Counted from the first letter of the stretch, positions 1 through 7,663 are shown. The stretch: 14,666 nt of DNA from CAZIDL01 sp964537825 (GCA_964537825.1 CAZIDL010000061.1:1-14666); one strand, 5' to 3'. The notes: generated by a model from the letters alone, not told the origin. Made by a program: numbers and translations.

Positions 1-1068
1 CTTTTTTTCACTCACGTCTCGCATCACCAAATAAGCACAATCCACCCCGTCACATGCCAATGGAGCTCCATCGACCTCCAGGTCGATCATTTTTCCATTG
101 CTGGACCTAATACTGGTCTCAAAAGCGTAAAAAGAGCTTCCATCTTGGATCACTTCCCTGATCTTTTTATCCAATTCCTTGCTGTGAAGGAGCTGATAAT
201 GATCTTCTATCCGTTCCCCGATGAGCTGCTCCTTATTATCAACCTCCAGAAGCCTCATAGCCTCCTTATTCAGATCGACTAAAAAGTCTCCATCATGGAG
301 TAGATCGGCAACGGGGGAATTCTGAAAAAGCCCGTAATACCAATCCCCTTTTTCCTGAAGCTTCTGTTCGGTCCGAACCTCCTCATCGACCTTCCTTCCG
401 ATGGCATAAAGCACGCCTTCATCTGGATCGAAGAAAGCGTTCCATTCCACCCATAAACTCCTCCCTTCCTTTGTGACCCCTCGAATGCGAGCCCCTTCCA
501 CCGGATACCCTTCTGCCAACCGATAGATATGCTGTGCCAACTCCCCCCTATCCTCTGGATGGACGAATCCGTATAGATCGAAGTTCTGCGCCTCCTCCTC
601 GGCATACCCTAAAAGGTCTTCGAAAGCAGGATTAACCCTTTGGATACGAGACCGATGGGGGTCAGCGACGATGAAGATGTCCTGACTGTATCGGTAGAAG
701 AAAGCCAGCTCTGAACCGGAAAAAGATTTGCCGGAAGCCCCAAATGAATAGAGGGAAAAGCGCGCCCCCTCTTCACCTTCCTCGAGCATTCCGATGAAAC
801 GGGCCCCATCCTTTCTGCGCTCCAACAGGTAGCTTTCCCCAAAAGGCAGATCGAGCGGATCGATAGCGGGCCGAAAAGAAGCCAAAAGGCCTTCCGTGCT
901 TTTTCCGACCAATTCCTCATGCTCATTTCCGAGCATGTCGTGTAAGACAGCATCGATCTCGTTGATCCGACCAGTAGAACGATCGAGGATAGCCCAACCT
1001 TTATTTCCAGCATCCTCCCTGAAGTTCATCATCTCTTGGCGGTGATCCGAGGCAACCTCACCTCTCAT
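1..1068 (-). CDS. Multi-PAS-domain sensor protein, N-terminal part (3' truncated by window edge)
   Basis: This frame stays open for 356 codons to the left edge, so the C-terminal part, which would show whether it is a histidine kinase, cyclase or other output, is not visible. Three PAS-like segments can be read: a degenerate one at about residues 25-110, a clear PAS_3-type one at about 122-240 (QDIFIVADP, RVNPAFEDLLGYAEEEA, FVHPEDRGEL, then a short coiled linker VDEEVRTEQKLQEKGDW), and a third from about 243 (YYGLFQNSPVADLL, LNKEAMRLLEV). There is no signal peptide or membrane helix in this part, so it is probably a cytoplasmic sensor of an internal cue. The start taken is ATG at 1068, which overlaps the end of the upstream membrane-protein gene by 11 nt. 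A tandem ATG at 1032/1029 (residues 13 and 14) is an equally plausible start. The overlap suggests co-transcription with the upstream gene. PAS assignment is from sequence pattern; ligand and output are unknown. Confidence 0.8.
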   Translation of the reverse strand, partial: MRGEVASDHRQEMMNFREDAGNKGWAILDRSTGRINEIDAVLHDMLGNEHEELVGKSTEGLLASFRPAIDPLDLPFGESYLLERRKDGARFIGMLEEGEEGARFSLYSFGASGKSFSGSELAFFYRYSQDIFIVADPHRSRIQRVNPAFEDLLGYAEEEAQNFDLYGFVHPEDRGELAQHIYRLAEGYPVEGARIRGVTKEGRSLWVEWNAFFDPDEGVLYAIGRKVDEEVRTEQKLQEKGDWYYGLFQNSPVADLLHDGDFLVDLNKEAMRLLEVDNKEQLIGERIEDHYQLLHSKELDKKIREVIQDGSSFYAFETSIRSSNGKMIDLEVDGAPLACDGVDCAYLVMRDVSEKK

Positions 1069-1609
1069 CCTCGGCTAACTCCTGCTTCAATCTTTTGACC
1101 AAATCTCGAGCTTCCTGGGGTGACAATTTCTCCCCTGAACGGGTGATTTTATCTCCATGCTCGATCGCGACGGCCATACGTCCTTTCACGTAATAGGAAC
1201 TCTCAAAATGCTGTGAAAAGGAACGTTCATCAGGTTCCACCAGCTGGACCTTGCGAATGTTCCCGATCGGGATCCGGTACGGCCGACCATGCTTTCCGAT
1301 CGCCTGCTCATAGAGCAGTTCACCGTTTGAGACCCATATCCGTTCTTCTCCATAAGCCCGCCAAATGGCCGTATGAACGGTCATATATTCGAAATAAGCC
1401 CAGAAGGCGATGAAAATGAAATAGGCGATCCGCTCTTTTCCGGGAAGGTCCATAAAGAGCCTTGACGCCACATAGACCCCACATAAACTCCAGAGAAGGA
1501 TCCAGAGCACAAGGATCCGTTGCTTTCCTCGTTCGTGATAAGCCGAAATGCAGATAAGGGTACTGCCTTTCTCCTCCTCGATGCGGACGCGATCGCTGAT
1601 CTTTTCCAT
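1058..1609 (-). CDS. Two-helix membrane protein with C-terminal PH-like domain (hypothetical)
   Basis: This encodes 183 residues. A charged cytoplasmic N-terminus (1-30) is followed by two hydrophobic helices at about 31-50 and 61-80. The soluble C-terminal part (about 85-183) alternates strands such as RIWVSNGELLYEQ and YRIPIGNIRKVQLVE and ends in an amphipathic helix (SPQEARDLVKRLKQEL). That layout resembles small bacterial membrane proteins with a PH-like (YcxB/bPH type) domain, where the two helices anchor a cytoplasmic beta-sandwich; this is inference from layout, not a family match I can prove. Its last 11 nt overlap the first possible start of the downstream PAS sensor, so the two are probably expressed together. 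The promoter should lie in the 110-bp spacer shared with the divergent secreted-protein gene; a weak box, TACTTTG on the minus strand at 1711-1705, is the only candidate seen. Confidence 0.75.
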   Translation of the reverse strand: MEKISDRVRIEEEKGSTLICISAYHERGKQRILVLWILLWSLCGVYVASRLFMDLPGKERIAYFIFIAFWAYFEYMTVHTAIWRAYGEERIWVSNGELLYEQAIGKHGRPYRIPIGNIRKVQLVEPDERSFSQHFESSYYVKGRMAVAIEHGDKITRSGEKLSPQEARDLVKRLKQELAEDER

Positions 1610-1616
1610 TACGATC

Positions 1617-1647
1617 TTGTTCAGGAGCGGGATCCCTTTAATTTTGC
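1617..1647 (+). promoter_or_regulatory. Bacteroidota-type promoter for the secreted helical-repeat protein gene
   Basis: The plus strand has TTG at 1617-1619, a 20-nt spacer, then TAATTTTG at 1640-1647, an exact match to the Bacteroidota -7 consensus TAnnTTTG. Transcription would begin near 1653, giving a leader of about 65 nt before the ATG at 1720. The spacing is within the range described for this sigma factor type. It is the best-formed promoter element in the 110-bp divergent spacer. Confidence 0.55.
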
Positions 1648-1719
1648 GAGGGGTCCCGAAGAGATCGATGCAGCTGCGGCATCATCCTTGCTAAAAAAGC
1701 CCTGCAAAGTAAACAGAAA

Positions 1720-2496
1720 ATGGTACGGACTTCTCTCCTCTTCTTGATCCTCTGCCTTCCCTTCCTCATAAATGAGACCTACGCTCAACGGGAGATCGAA
1801 TACAAGGAATATCCGGAACTGCTCAACCTTTACATGGACGGAAAATACGAGGAGATCATCAAGAAAGTTGAGAAAGGAGGTATGTTCAGTAAACCCATCG
1901 TCGATAAGGCCAGGAACCAACCCCTTCCCTACATCTACCTGGCCAAAGCTTATTACGAGATCTCCAAGATCGACAAGTACAGCGAAAAGTACAGCAGGGC
2001 CTTCAAGAACTCCCTTCGTTATGCTTCACGTTTTGTGGACCGTGATTCAAAAAAGAAGTTCATCGATGACCATTCCCGCTTTCTTGCTCAGTTAAGACGC
2101 GAGTGCATGGAGATCGCCAAGATGCACTACGAGCGTGGCGCCACTCAAAAGCGTCAGTATCGAAAAGCCCGTTACTTTTACGAAAAGATGCAAGGATTCA
2201 GTCCCGGCGATCCGAGCCCCTATTATATGGAAGGGCTGACCTGGATCAAACAAGGGATCGAACGACAAGCGAAACGGCCCTTTAACAAAGGACACGAGCT
2301 TTACAATGAATTAGACTCGCTCGAAGAGCTGGAAAAGGATCAACAAAAACTCTTCAAGTTCTTTACGAAGGAGTACTCCCGCTATCTCCTCAAGGAAGGA
2401 ATGCGCGACTCAGCACGTACCATCGTGAAGCGGACCAACGGGATCTTCAAGGACGATGAGGAGTTCATGAAGCACTACAACAAGGTGACCCAATAG
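1720..2496 (+). CDS. Secreted alpha-helical (TPR-like) protein of unknown function
   Basis: This encodes 258 residues. The first 23 form a clear Sec signal peptide (positive VR, hydrophobic LLFLILCLPFLI, cleavage after TYA before QRE). There is no lipobox cysteine, so the mature protein is predicted periplasmic or secreted. The rest is helical, basic and rich in Tyr and Lys, with loosely TPR-like repeats: YPELLNLYMDGKYEEIIKKV (31-50), PYIYLAKAYYEISKID (70-85), YRKARYFYEKMQGFSPGDPSPYYMEGLTWIKQG (147-179). TPR-like proteins of this kind usually act as scaffolds, but no partner can be named here. It is preceded by its own promoter and ends 4 nt before the end of the convergent bioA gene. Function is unknown; I am sure it is a real exported protein, less sure of the repeat class. 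Confidence 0.82.
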   Translation: MVRTSLLFLILCLPFLINETYAQREIEYKEYPELLNLYMDGKYEEIIKKVEKGGMFSKPIVDKARNQPLPYIYLAKAYYEISKIDKYSEKYSRAFKNSLRYASRFVDRDSKKKFIDDHSRFLAQLRRECMEIAKMHYERGATQKRQYRKARYFYEKMQGFSPGDPSPYYMEGLTWIKQGIERQAKRPFNKGHELYNELDSLEELEKDQQKLFKFFTKEYSRYLLKEGMRDSARTIVKRTNGIFKDDEEFMKHYNKVTQ

Positions 2497-2500
2497 GGGA

Positions 2501-3802
2501 TCAAGGCTTCGCATAGTACTCCGCAAAAGCCTCGATCTCCCGGTAGACCATTTCCAGATCCTCTTCTCCAGTGCAATAGGGAGGGACGATGTAGATCTCG
2601 TTGCCCAATGGCCTCAAGAGGACACCCCTTTCCAGAAAATGCCGATGGATCAGGTCCCGCATGGGGTTGAAGTAAGAACGCGCTTCTCCGCTCGGGATCT
2701 CCATGGCCAGGATCGTACCGAGCTGGCGAAGGTTCCGGATATCCGAACGGGGCTCGCATCTTTCCACAAAGGCGGCGTGCTGTCCCTCGATCCTGCGCAG
2801 ATCCTCCCAGGTCCCACCTTCTTCCAGCAGTTCCATATTGGCACAGCCTGCTGCACAAGCGATCGGATTGCCTGTGAACGAGTGACCATGGAAGAAGGTC
2901 CGGAAGCGGTCCTCTGAAATGAAAGCCTGTTGAACCCTGTCGGTGCAAATGGTCGCTGCTAACGCCATCGTTCCCCCCGTCAAGCCTTTCGATAAGGCCA
3001 TGATATCGGGCGCATGTTCCATGTGCTGGCAGGCGAACATCCGACCGGTCCTCCCGAACCCCGTGAAGACCTCATCGGCGATCCGTAATACACCATAGGA
3101 ATCGCAACATTCCATCATCCGGTCCAGGATCTCCGCACGGTACATGATCATTCCCGCTGCCCCCTGGATCATCGGCTCGAAGATGAAACCGGCCACGTCG
3201 TCTTGCTTCAGCGCCTCCTGCAATTCTTCAAGACTCCTTTCCTCATTGCCGGGGACCGGAGTGGATATATAACTGACTTCGAAGAGAAAGGGGTCGAAAG
3301 GAGCATTGAACGCACTCCGCCCGCTCACCGACATCGCCCCGAAGGTGTCCCCGTGATAACCGGTATCAAAAGCCAGGATCCGTTTTCGTTCCATCCCTTG
3401 GTTGTGCCAATATTGAAGGGCCATCTTCACCGCTACCTCCGTTGCGGTGGAACCGTTGTCCGAGAAGAAGACCTTCCCTGGCTCACCGGGCACCTTTGAT
3501 AGAAGGTGCTCAGCGAGCTCGACGGCAGGGGGATGCGTGAAACCCGCAAAGATGACGTGCTCCAACTCCTCGGCCTGCTCCTTCAGGCGCTTAACGATGT
3601 GCGGATGAGAATGGCCATGAAGGTTCACCCACCAGGAAGAGATGGCATCCAGATAAGCCTTTCCATCCTCATCGTACAAGTAGGCTCCCGCTCCACGAAC
3701 GGCCGGGATCGGGTCCGGCATGTCCTTGAGATGAGTAAATGGATGCCAAACGCTGCGCCGATCGCGATCGATGAGCCGTTTTCCACCCGATCCGTTCTGC
3801 AT
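2501..3802 (-). CDS. bioA: Adenosylmethionine-8-amino-7-oxononanoate aminotransferase BioA
   Basis: BioA is a cytoplasmic PLP enzyme that transaminates KAPA to DAPA, the second step of the pathway from pimeloyl thioester. The 433-residue length is usual. Family marks seen: WHPFTHLKD (19-27), AISSWWVNLHGHSHPHI (53-69), DNGSTATEVA (115-124), IADEVFTGFGRTGRMFACQH (241-260) with PLP-ring Asp243, and the Schiff-base lysine K272 in LSKGLTGGTMAL. The segment HGHSFTGNP (305-313) differs from the MHGPTFMGNP of the E. coli enzyme and is closer to the HGHSYTGN form I recall from Bacillus-type enzymes, so the amino donor (SAM or lysine) is not certain. It is the last gene of the biotin operon, 36 nt after bioD, and converges with the secreted-protein gene with a 4-nt gap. 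No terminator was seen after it. Confidence 0.95.
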   Translation of the reverse strand: MQNGSGGKRLIDRDRRSVWHPFTHLKDMPDPIPAVRGAGAYLYDEDGKAYLDAISSWWVNLHGHSHPHIVKRLKEQAEELEHVIFAGFTHPPAVELAEHLLSKVPGEPGKVFFSDNGSTATEVAVKMALQYWHNQGMERKRILAFDTGYHGDTFGAMSVSGRSAFNAPFDPFLFEVSYISTPVPGNEERSLEELQEALKQDDVAGFIFEPMIQGAAGMIMYRAEILDRMMECCDSYGVLRIADEVFTGFGRTGRMFACQHMEHAPDIMALSKGLTGGTMALAATICTDRVQQAFISEDRFRTFFHGHSFTGNPIACAAGCANMELLEEGGTWEDLRRIEGQHAAFVERCEPRSDIRNLRQLGTILAMEIPSGEARSYFNPMRDLIHRHFLERGVLLRPLGNEIYIVPPYCTGEEDLEMVYREIEAFAEYYAKP

Positions 3803-3838
3803 GGTGATGCCGCTTTTGCAAGGAAGCGAAATTACACT

Positions 3839-4468
3839 TCATTCGCCTTGCCGGAAAGGCGAAAGCCCCGAGAAAGCATGAGCAAAGCGGGAGACCATTG
3901 CGGGACCCGGTTCATTCTTTTCGACCCTTCCAAGGATCGGGAATGGGCTTAGCTTGGAAATGATAGCTTCGCTTTCCCTGTTCTCCGCTCCGCTGAACAG
4001 GACCCCACGAACAGGAAGCTCCCGAACCCTTAGCAACTCACAAGAGAGGAGGGTTTGATTGATGCTTCCGAGAAAATTGCAGGAAACGAGGAGAATTTCG
4101 GCCTCGAGCTCCCTGGCCAGATCGGCCATCGTATCCCCTTCTTCATTGAGTGGGACCAAGAGACCACCCGCCCCTTCGATAAGGAGCGGTCCCTCATGCT
4201 TCGGAGCAGCAAGCGATCTCAGGCCGATCCGGACCCCATCCTTTTTAGCGGCAGCATGGGGCGACATTGGGAGGCTCAATCGGTATCGTTCTTCGAGGAC
4301 CGGAACGCTCCCTTCGGTCCAATCCCGAACCTTATCGCTATCCGTGTACTCCAATTCCCCGGCCTGAACGGGTTTCCAATAGCTCATTCCCCAAGCCCTT
4401 GCCAGGATAGCTGCAACCACCGTCTTTCCAACATCCGTCCCGATGCCCGATACGAAAAGGCGTTTCAT
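3839..4468 (-). CDS. bioD: Dethiobiotin synthetase BioD
   Basis: BioD closes the ureido ring of DAPA with CO2 and ATP to give dethiobiotin. The 209 residues carry the N-terminal P-loop GIGTDVGKT (8-16), the substrate-binding WKPVQAGE (31-38; K32 matches the conserved lysine), IEGAGGLLVPL (97-107) with E98, and NFLGSINQTLLS (131-142), the equivalent of the family's N-x-LG-x-I-N segment. It is slightly shorter than the E. coli enzyme (about 224), with a short C-terminus. Its ATG overlaps the bioF stop as ATGA, so translation is probably coupled to bioF. bioA follows after 36 nt. The identity is secure. Confidence 0.95.
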   Translation of the reverse strand: MKRLFVSGIGTDVGKTVVAAILARAWGMSYWKPVQAGELEYTDSDKVRDWTEGSVPVLEERYRLSLPMSPHAAAKKDGVRIGLRSLAAPKHEGPLLIEGAGGLLVPLNEEGDTMADLARELEAEILLVSCNFLGSINQTLLSCELLRVRELPVRGVLFSGAENRESEAIISKLSPFPILGRVEKNEPGPAMVSRFAHAFSGLSPFRQGE

Positions 4469-5613
4469 AAGTGTGAAGCGATCGTTCGAATGGCATCAGC
4501 GATCGTTCCTTCCGGGGTGTCGGCATGGATCATGAAGCGGATCCGTTCCTCTCCTTCCGGGACCGTCGGTTTTCGGATCCCTTTCACGGCATACCCCTCA
4601 TTCCAAAGTTCGGCCTCAAGCCGCTGCACCTCTTCGTTCCCTTCCAGGATCACACCCTGGATGGGACCGTACGCTTCGGGAAGAAGCGGCAAGCCGGCCT
4701 TTTCAGCCTCTGCCCGGAAAAAAGCTGCTTTTTCAAAGAGCGCCTTCCGTTGCTCATCGCAATGCGGAACATAGCGCAAGGTCTCGCGTAGCGCTCCGAT
4801 AACTGGAAAGGAAGGAGCCGTACTGTAGATGAAAGAGCGAGCGTGATCGATCAGGAACTCCCTTAGCGCTTCAGAACCGGCCACGAAACTCCCTTGCTGA
4901 GCAAAAGCCTTTCCAAAGGGAAAAATGCGTGCAAAGACACGATCCTCAACCCTTTCCTGCACTGCTGATCCCGCTCCCCCTTCACCGTACACGCCATTGC
5001 TATGGGCTTCATCGAGGATGAGGGCGGCATCGTATCGTTCCGCAAGTTCGAGCATGGATCGAAGGGGCGGGCCATCCCCGTCCATGGAGAAGAGGGCTTC
5101 ACTAAGGATGAAGGCAGGACCCTCGGCTTTGGTCACTTTTTTCTCGAGATCTTCGAGGTCATTGTGGGCGAAGGAGAAACTGCGGGCCACGGCCATGCGG
5201 ATCCCATCACGCATGCTAGCATGGACCCGTTCATCGTAAAGCAATGTAACATCACGATAGGCCCCGAGTGCTGTGATAATCCCCACATTGGCCTGATAGC
5301 CACTGGGAAAAAGAAGACCTCCTTCAGCTGCATAATGATCCGCCATTTCCCGTTCGAGCTCCATCACCACACGTGAATTACCGCTTATAAGGCGGGAGCC
5401 GGTGCTTCCAAAGGGGCTTTCCTGAGTAAGCCCCTTCACGATACGCGCTCGGAGCTCAGGATCCCTGGAAAGACCCAGGTGATCGTTGGAGCGAAGGTCG
5501 GTAAAGCCGGAGGACAAGGGGGTGGGAAGTTCGCGATGGAGCCCCGCTTCCTTTTTCCGCTCGGTTCGTTCCCGTAGCCAGTCCGACGTGCGTGCTTCAG
5601 CCTCTTTTTTCAA
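4465..5613 (-). CDS. bioF: 8-amino-7-oxononanoate synthase BioF
   Basis: BioF is a PLP-dependent alpha-oxoamine synthase that condenses pimeloyl-ACP (or -CoA) with alanine to make KAPA. In its 382 residues are GSTGSRLISGNS (69-80), PSGYQANVG (103-111), DERVHASMRDG (128-138; H131 stacks on the PLP ring), LDEAHSNGVYGEGG (200-213; D201 and H204) and the PLP lysine K235 in FPFGKAFAQQGSF. The start is TTG at 5613-5611. No ATG or GTG occurs in frame until residue 84, far inside the conserved fold, and the TTG overlaps the stop of the upstream gene as TTGA. Such 4-nt overlap supports translational coupling. Expression therefore depends on the envelope-protein gene in front of it. Confidence 0.95.
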   Translation of the reverse strand: MKKEAEARTSDWLRERTERKKEAGLHRELPTPLSSGFTDLRSNDHLGLSRDPELRARIVKGLTQESPFGSTGSRLISGNSRVVMELEREMADHYAAEGGLLFPSGYQANVGIITALGAYRDVTLLYDERVHASMRDGIRMAVARSFSFAHNDLEDLEKKVTKAEGPAFILSEALFSMDGDGPPLRSMLELAERYDAALILDEAHSNGVYGEGGAGSAVQERVEDRVFARIFPFGKAFAQQGSFVAGSEALREFLIDHARSFIYSTAPSFPVIGALRETLRYVPHCDEQRKALFEKAAFFRAEAEKAGLPLLPEAYGPIQGVILEGNEEVQRLEAELWNEGYAVKGIRKPTVPEGEERIRFMIHADTPEGTIADAIRTIASHL

Positions 5614-6317
5614 AGCAATCGATAGCGAAGGCCGACCATCGCCCCATATGAGAAGAGCTCGTGATAGATCGCTCCCCGGGCTTCCTGGTCGGAATTATCG
5701 AAATGACGGTAGCCCAATCTCGGACGCAGGTATAGATGAGCGTTTTTATAGGCCTGGATAGCAAGGATGGGCCCCAAGCTTGCAAAAAAGGTCTTCCCGG
5801 ACCCCTGACCGAAAAGGCTCAAAGAGTTTATCTTAGAAAAGGCGTAGTAGCCGGCTTTAAGGAAGAGGTCGAGGTGGATCCTTTCATCCCGGATCCAAAG
5901 CGTGGGATATTCCATCGTGAGATGGATCTTGTCGAAGCGGAAATTGTCGATCATGGTAACGGGACCTACCACCGATGGATCGTCCACATAGATCCGGTAG
6001 ATCGAGAACTCATCGAACTCGATCCCCATTCCCAGGCGGACCCTTCCTACGGGTGCTGTCACACCGATCTGATAGCTCCTATAATCCGTTGCAGCGGATA
6101 GGCTATGATCGCCGGACAGGACCTTCTTGCCGCGCTGATCATAGAGGTGATAGCCTTCGGTCCGGGAATACCATTTCGTCCGCCCCTGTCCGTACCCGAC
6201 CGTGATAAAGTGCCGCTTCTTGTGGTCCTTGGAAAAATAATCCTCGGCATCTGCCCACTGCGCATGCAACGGGGAAGAAGATAGAACCGCTATTAAAAGG
6301 GCGAAGAAAGCTCTCAC
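5610..6317 (-). CDS. Outer-membrane beta-barrel-like protein inside the biotin operon
   Basis: This encodes 235 residues. It starts with GTG at 6317-6315, overlapping the bioB stop as GTGA, and its TGA overlaps the bioF start as TTGA. Residues 1-19 are a signal peptide (RAFFALLIAVLSSSPLHA, cleavage before QW). The mature part has little helix and many alternating amphipathic strands rich in aromatic residues: HFITVGYGQGRTKWY, YRSYQIGVTAPVGRVRLGMGIEF, IHLTMEYPTLW, IHLDLFLKAGYYAF, KTFFASLGPILAIQAY, AHLYLRPRLGYRHF, and a last strand YGAMVGLRYRLL. This is the pattern of a small outer-membrane beta-barrel, though the usual C-terminal Phe is replaced by Leu. Its position suggests a role linked to biotin or a precursor (for example passage across the outer membrane), but that is inference; it could also be a co-regulated envelope protein. 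No family name is recognised. Confidence 0.8.
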   Translation of the reverse strand: MRAFFALLIAVLSSSPLHAQWADAEDYFSKDHKKRHFITVGYGQGRTKWYSRTEGYHLYDQRGKKVLSGDHSLSAATDYRSYQIGVTAPVGRVRLGMGIEFDEFSIYRIYVDDPSVVGPVTMIDNFRFDKIHLTMEYPTLWIRDERIHLDLFLKAGYYAFSKINSLSLFGQGSGKTFFASLGPILAIQAYKNAHLYLRPRLGYRHFDNSDQEARGAIYHELFSYGAMVGLRYRLL

Positions 6318-7429
6318 GATCGGTCCATTGTGGAGCGCTTTCGGGGTTCGAAGCTCGTACCGCTATCCGCTCGCTGCTTGGCGGCCTCGTACTCCTTCTT
6401 TCGTTCTTCTTCTTTTCGGCGCCGCTCGGCAGCTTTGGGGTCCAATTCCCCTTCTGGACGATATCCCGCTTGATAAGGCTCCATCGGTTTCACACCCAAT
6501 ATATTAAAAAGTTCCTGATCCTCGTTCTCATCAGGATTGGGAGCCGTCAGAAGTTTTTCTCCGGCGAATATGGAATTGGCCCCTGCCATGAAACAGAGGG
6601 CTTGTCCTTCCCGGGAGATCTGATCGCGCCCCGCTGATAATCTGACGACAGAACGGGGCATAAGGATGCGTGCAGTGGCGATCACGCGGACCCGATCCCA
6701 CACCGGCACGATCTCCTGATCCTCCAGAGGCGTTCCTTCGATGGGGACGAGTGCGTTGATCGGAACGGATTCCGGATGAGGTTCCATGGTAGCCAACATC
6801 CGGAGCATCTCGCAGCGGTCCTCATAGGATTCTCCCATTCCGAGGATCCCGCCAGTACAAACGGTCATCTTCGTGTTCCGGACATTTTCAAGGGTATCGA
6901 GGCGATCGCTGTAATCCCGGGTGGAGATGATCTTGTCGTAGAATTCCTGGGAGGTGTCCACGTTGTGATTGTAGGCATACAAACCTGCGTTCTCGAGGCG
7001 TTTGGCTTGCTCTTCGGTTAGCATGCCAAGGGTACAACAGACCTCGAGGCCCATATCATTGACCTCTTTGACCATTTCGAGAACGCGGTCGAAATCCCGA
7101 TTGTCCCGGACATTTCTCCATGCAGCCCCCATACAGAGCCGGGAAGCTCCGTTCTGTTTAGCGTTCTGTGCCCGTTCGAGGACGGTCTCTTTATCCATCA
7201 AACGGTGAGTATCGATGTCGGTGCTGTAGCGAGCGGCCTGGGGACAATAGCTGCAATCCTCAGGGCAACCCCCGGTCTTGATGGAGAGGAGCGAACTCAC
7301 CTGCACTTCGCGGGGATCGTGGTATTGTCGATGGACAGATGCAGCATCGTGCATCAATTCCAAAAGCGGACGGTCATGGAGGGCTTTCACCTCTTCCAGA
7401 CTCCAATCGTGACGGATATCTTGACTCAT
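6314..7429 (-). CDS. bioB: Biotin synthase BioB (radical SAM) with extended C-terminal tail
   Basis: BioB inserts sulfur into dethiobiotin to form biotin. The radical-SAM motif GCPEDCSYCPQ supplies C55, C59 and C62 for the [4Fe-4S] cluster. Residues lining up with the sacrificial [2Fe-2S] cluster ligands are C99 (SRLCMGAAW), C131/C132 (LEVCCTLGML), C191 (MTVCTGGILGMGE) and R263 (VVRLSAGRDQIS). SAM- and substrate-binding segments such as YNHNVDTS (153-160) and INALVPIEGTPL (224-235) are intact. At 371 residues it is longer than usual (about 320-345): about 45 residues after YQAGYRPEG are highly charged (Lys, Arg, Glu) with no recognisable fold. It is the first gene of the operon and its TGA overlaps the next gene's GTG. 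The start ATG at 7429 lies about 30 nt downstream of a -7 box. Confidence 0.96.
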   Translation of the reverse strand: MSQDIRHDWSLEEVKALHDRPLLELMHDAASVHRQYHDPREVQVSSLLSIKTGGCPEDCSYCPQAARYSTDIDTHRLMDKETVLERAQNAKQNGASRLCMGAAWRNVRDNRDFDRVLEMVKEVNDMGLEVCCTLGMLTEEQAKRLENAGLYAYNHNVDTSQEFYDKIISTRDYSDRLDTLENVRNTKMTVCTGGILGMGESYEDRCEMLRMLATMEPHPESVPINALVPIEGTPLEDQEIVPVWDRVRVIATARILMPRSVVRLSAGRDQISREGQALCFMAGANSIFAGEKLLTAPNPDENEDQELFNILGVKPMEPYQAGYRPEGELDPKAAERRRKEEERKKEYEAAKQRADSGTSFEPRKRSTMDRS

Positions 7430-7460
7430 AAGACCCTTCGTTTTTCTTAGGGAATGGGGG

Positions 7461-7468
7461 CAAATATA
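7461..7468 (-). promoter_or_regulatory. Candidate -7 box of the biotin operon promoter
   Basis: On the minus strand TATATTTG (7468-7461) matches TAnnTTTG exactly and is followed by GCC. Transcription would start near 7455, giving a leader of about 26 nt before the bioB ATG. No TTG-type -33 element is visible at the expected distance, so strength is uncertain. I see no BirA- or BioR-like operator palindrome and no riboswitch-sized leader. Confidence 0.5.
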
Positions 7469-7533
7469 GGAAATGGTGGGAGTGCGATCCGAGCATCATT
7501 TCAGGACCTGGAACGCTTCAACATTCCAAGAAT

Positions 7534-7591
7534 GTCAAGAGGGCAAGGGACCAACAGACCAAGGTCAAGAGGCCACCAGACCAAGAGGGCC
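7534..7591. repeat. Short degenerate tandem repeat in the bioB-trmD spacer
   Basis: Two imperfect units follow each other. GTCAAGAGG occurs at 7534-7542 and 7564-7572, and CCAACAGACCAAG (7551-7563) is echoed by CCACCAGACCAAG (7573-7585), followed by another AGAGGGCC. The stretch is purine-rich and non-coding, within the 240-bp divergent spacer 7430-7669. Nothing else was seen in that spacer apart from the two promoter boxes at its ends. Confidence 0.45.
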
Positions 7592-7655
7592 TCACCTCTG
7601 ATACTATCGGGCTCCATGCCGTTTATTACTGACTCCCCACTATCACTTGCCTCTT

Positions 7656-7663
7656 TACCTTTG
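7656..7663 (+). promoter_or_regulatory. Candidate -7 box of trmD, almost touching the start codon
   Basis: TACCTTTG matches TAnnTTTG and ends 6 nt before the trmD ATG at 7670. If used, transcription would start at or next to the A of the ATG, giving a leaderless or near-leaderless mRNA. No clear TTG -33 box was found 17-23 nt upstream, so the match could be chance. Confidence 0.4.

Noticed and set aside
279..1013. Two minus-strand frames of 108 and 134 codons in the left-edge region
   Set aside because: They are in the wrong frame. The frame from 1068 is open to the edge and encodes clear PAS segments.
4055..4774. 239-codon plus-strand open frame across bioD and bioF
   Set aside because: It crosses two well-identified genes on the other strand; composition is an artefact of their codon use.
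7534..7591. CRISPR array
   Set aside because: Two imperfect units with no constant-length spacers and no cas genes in the window.
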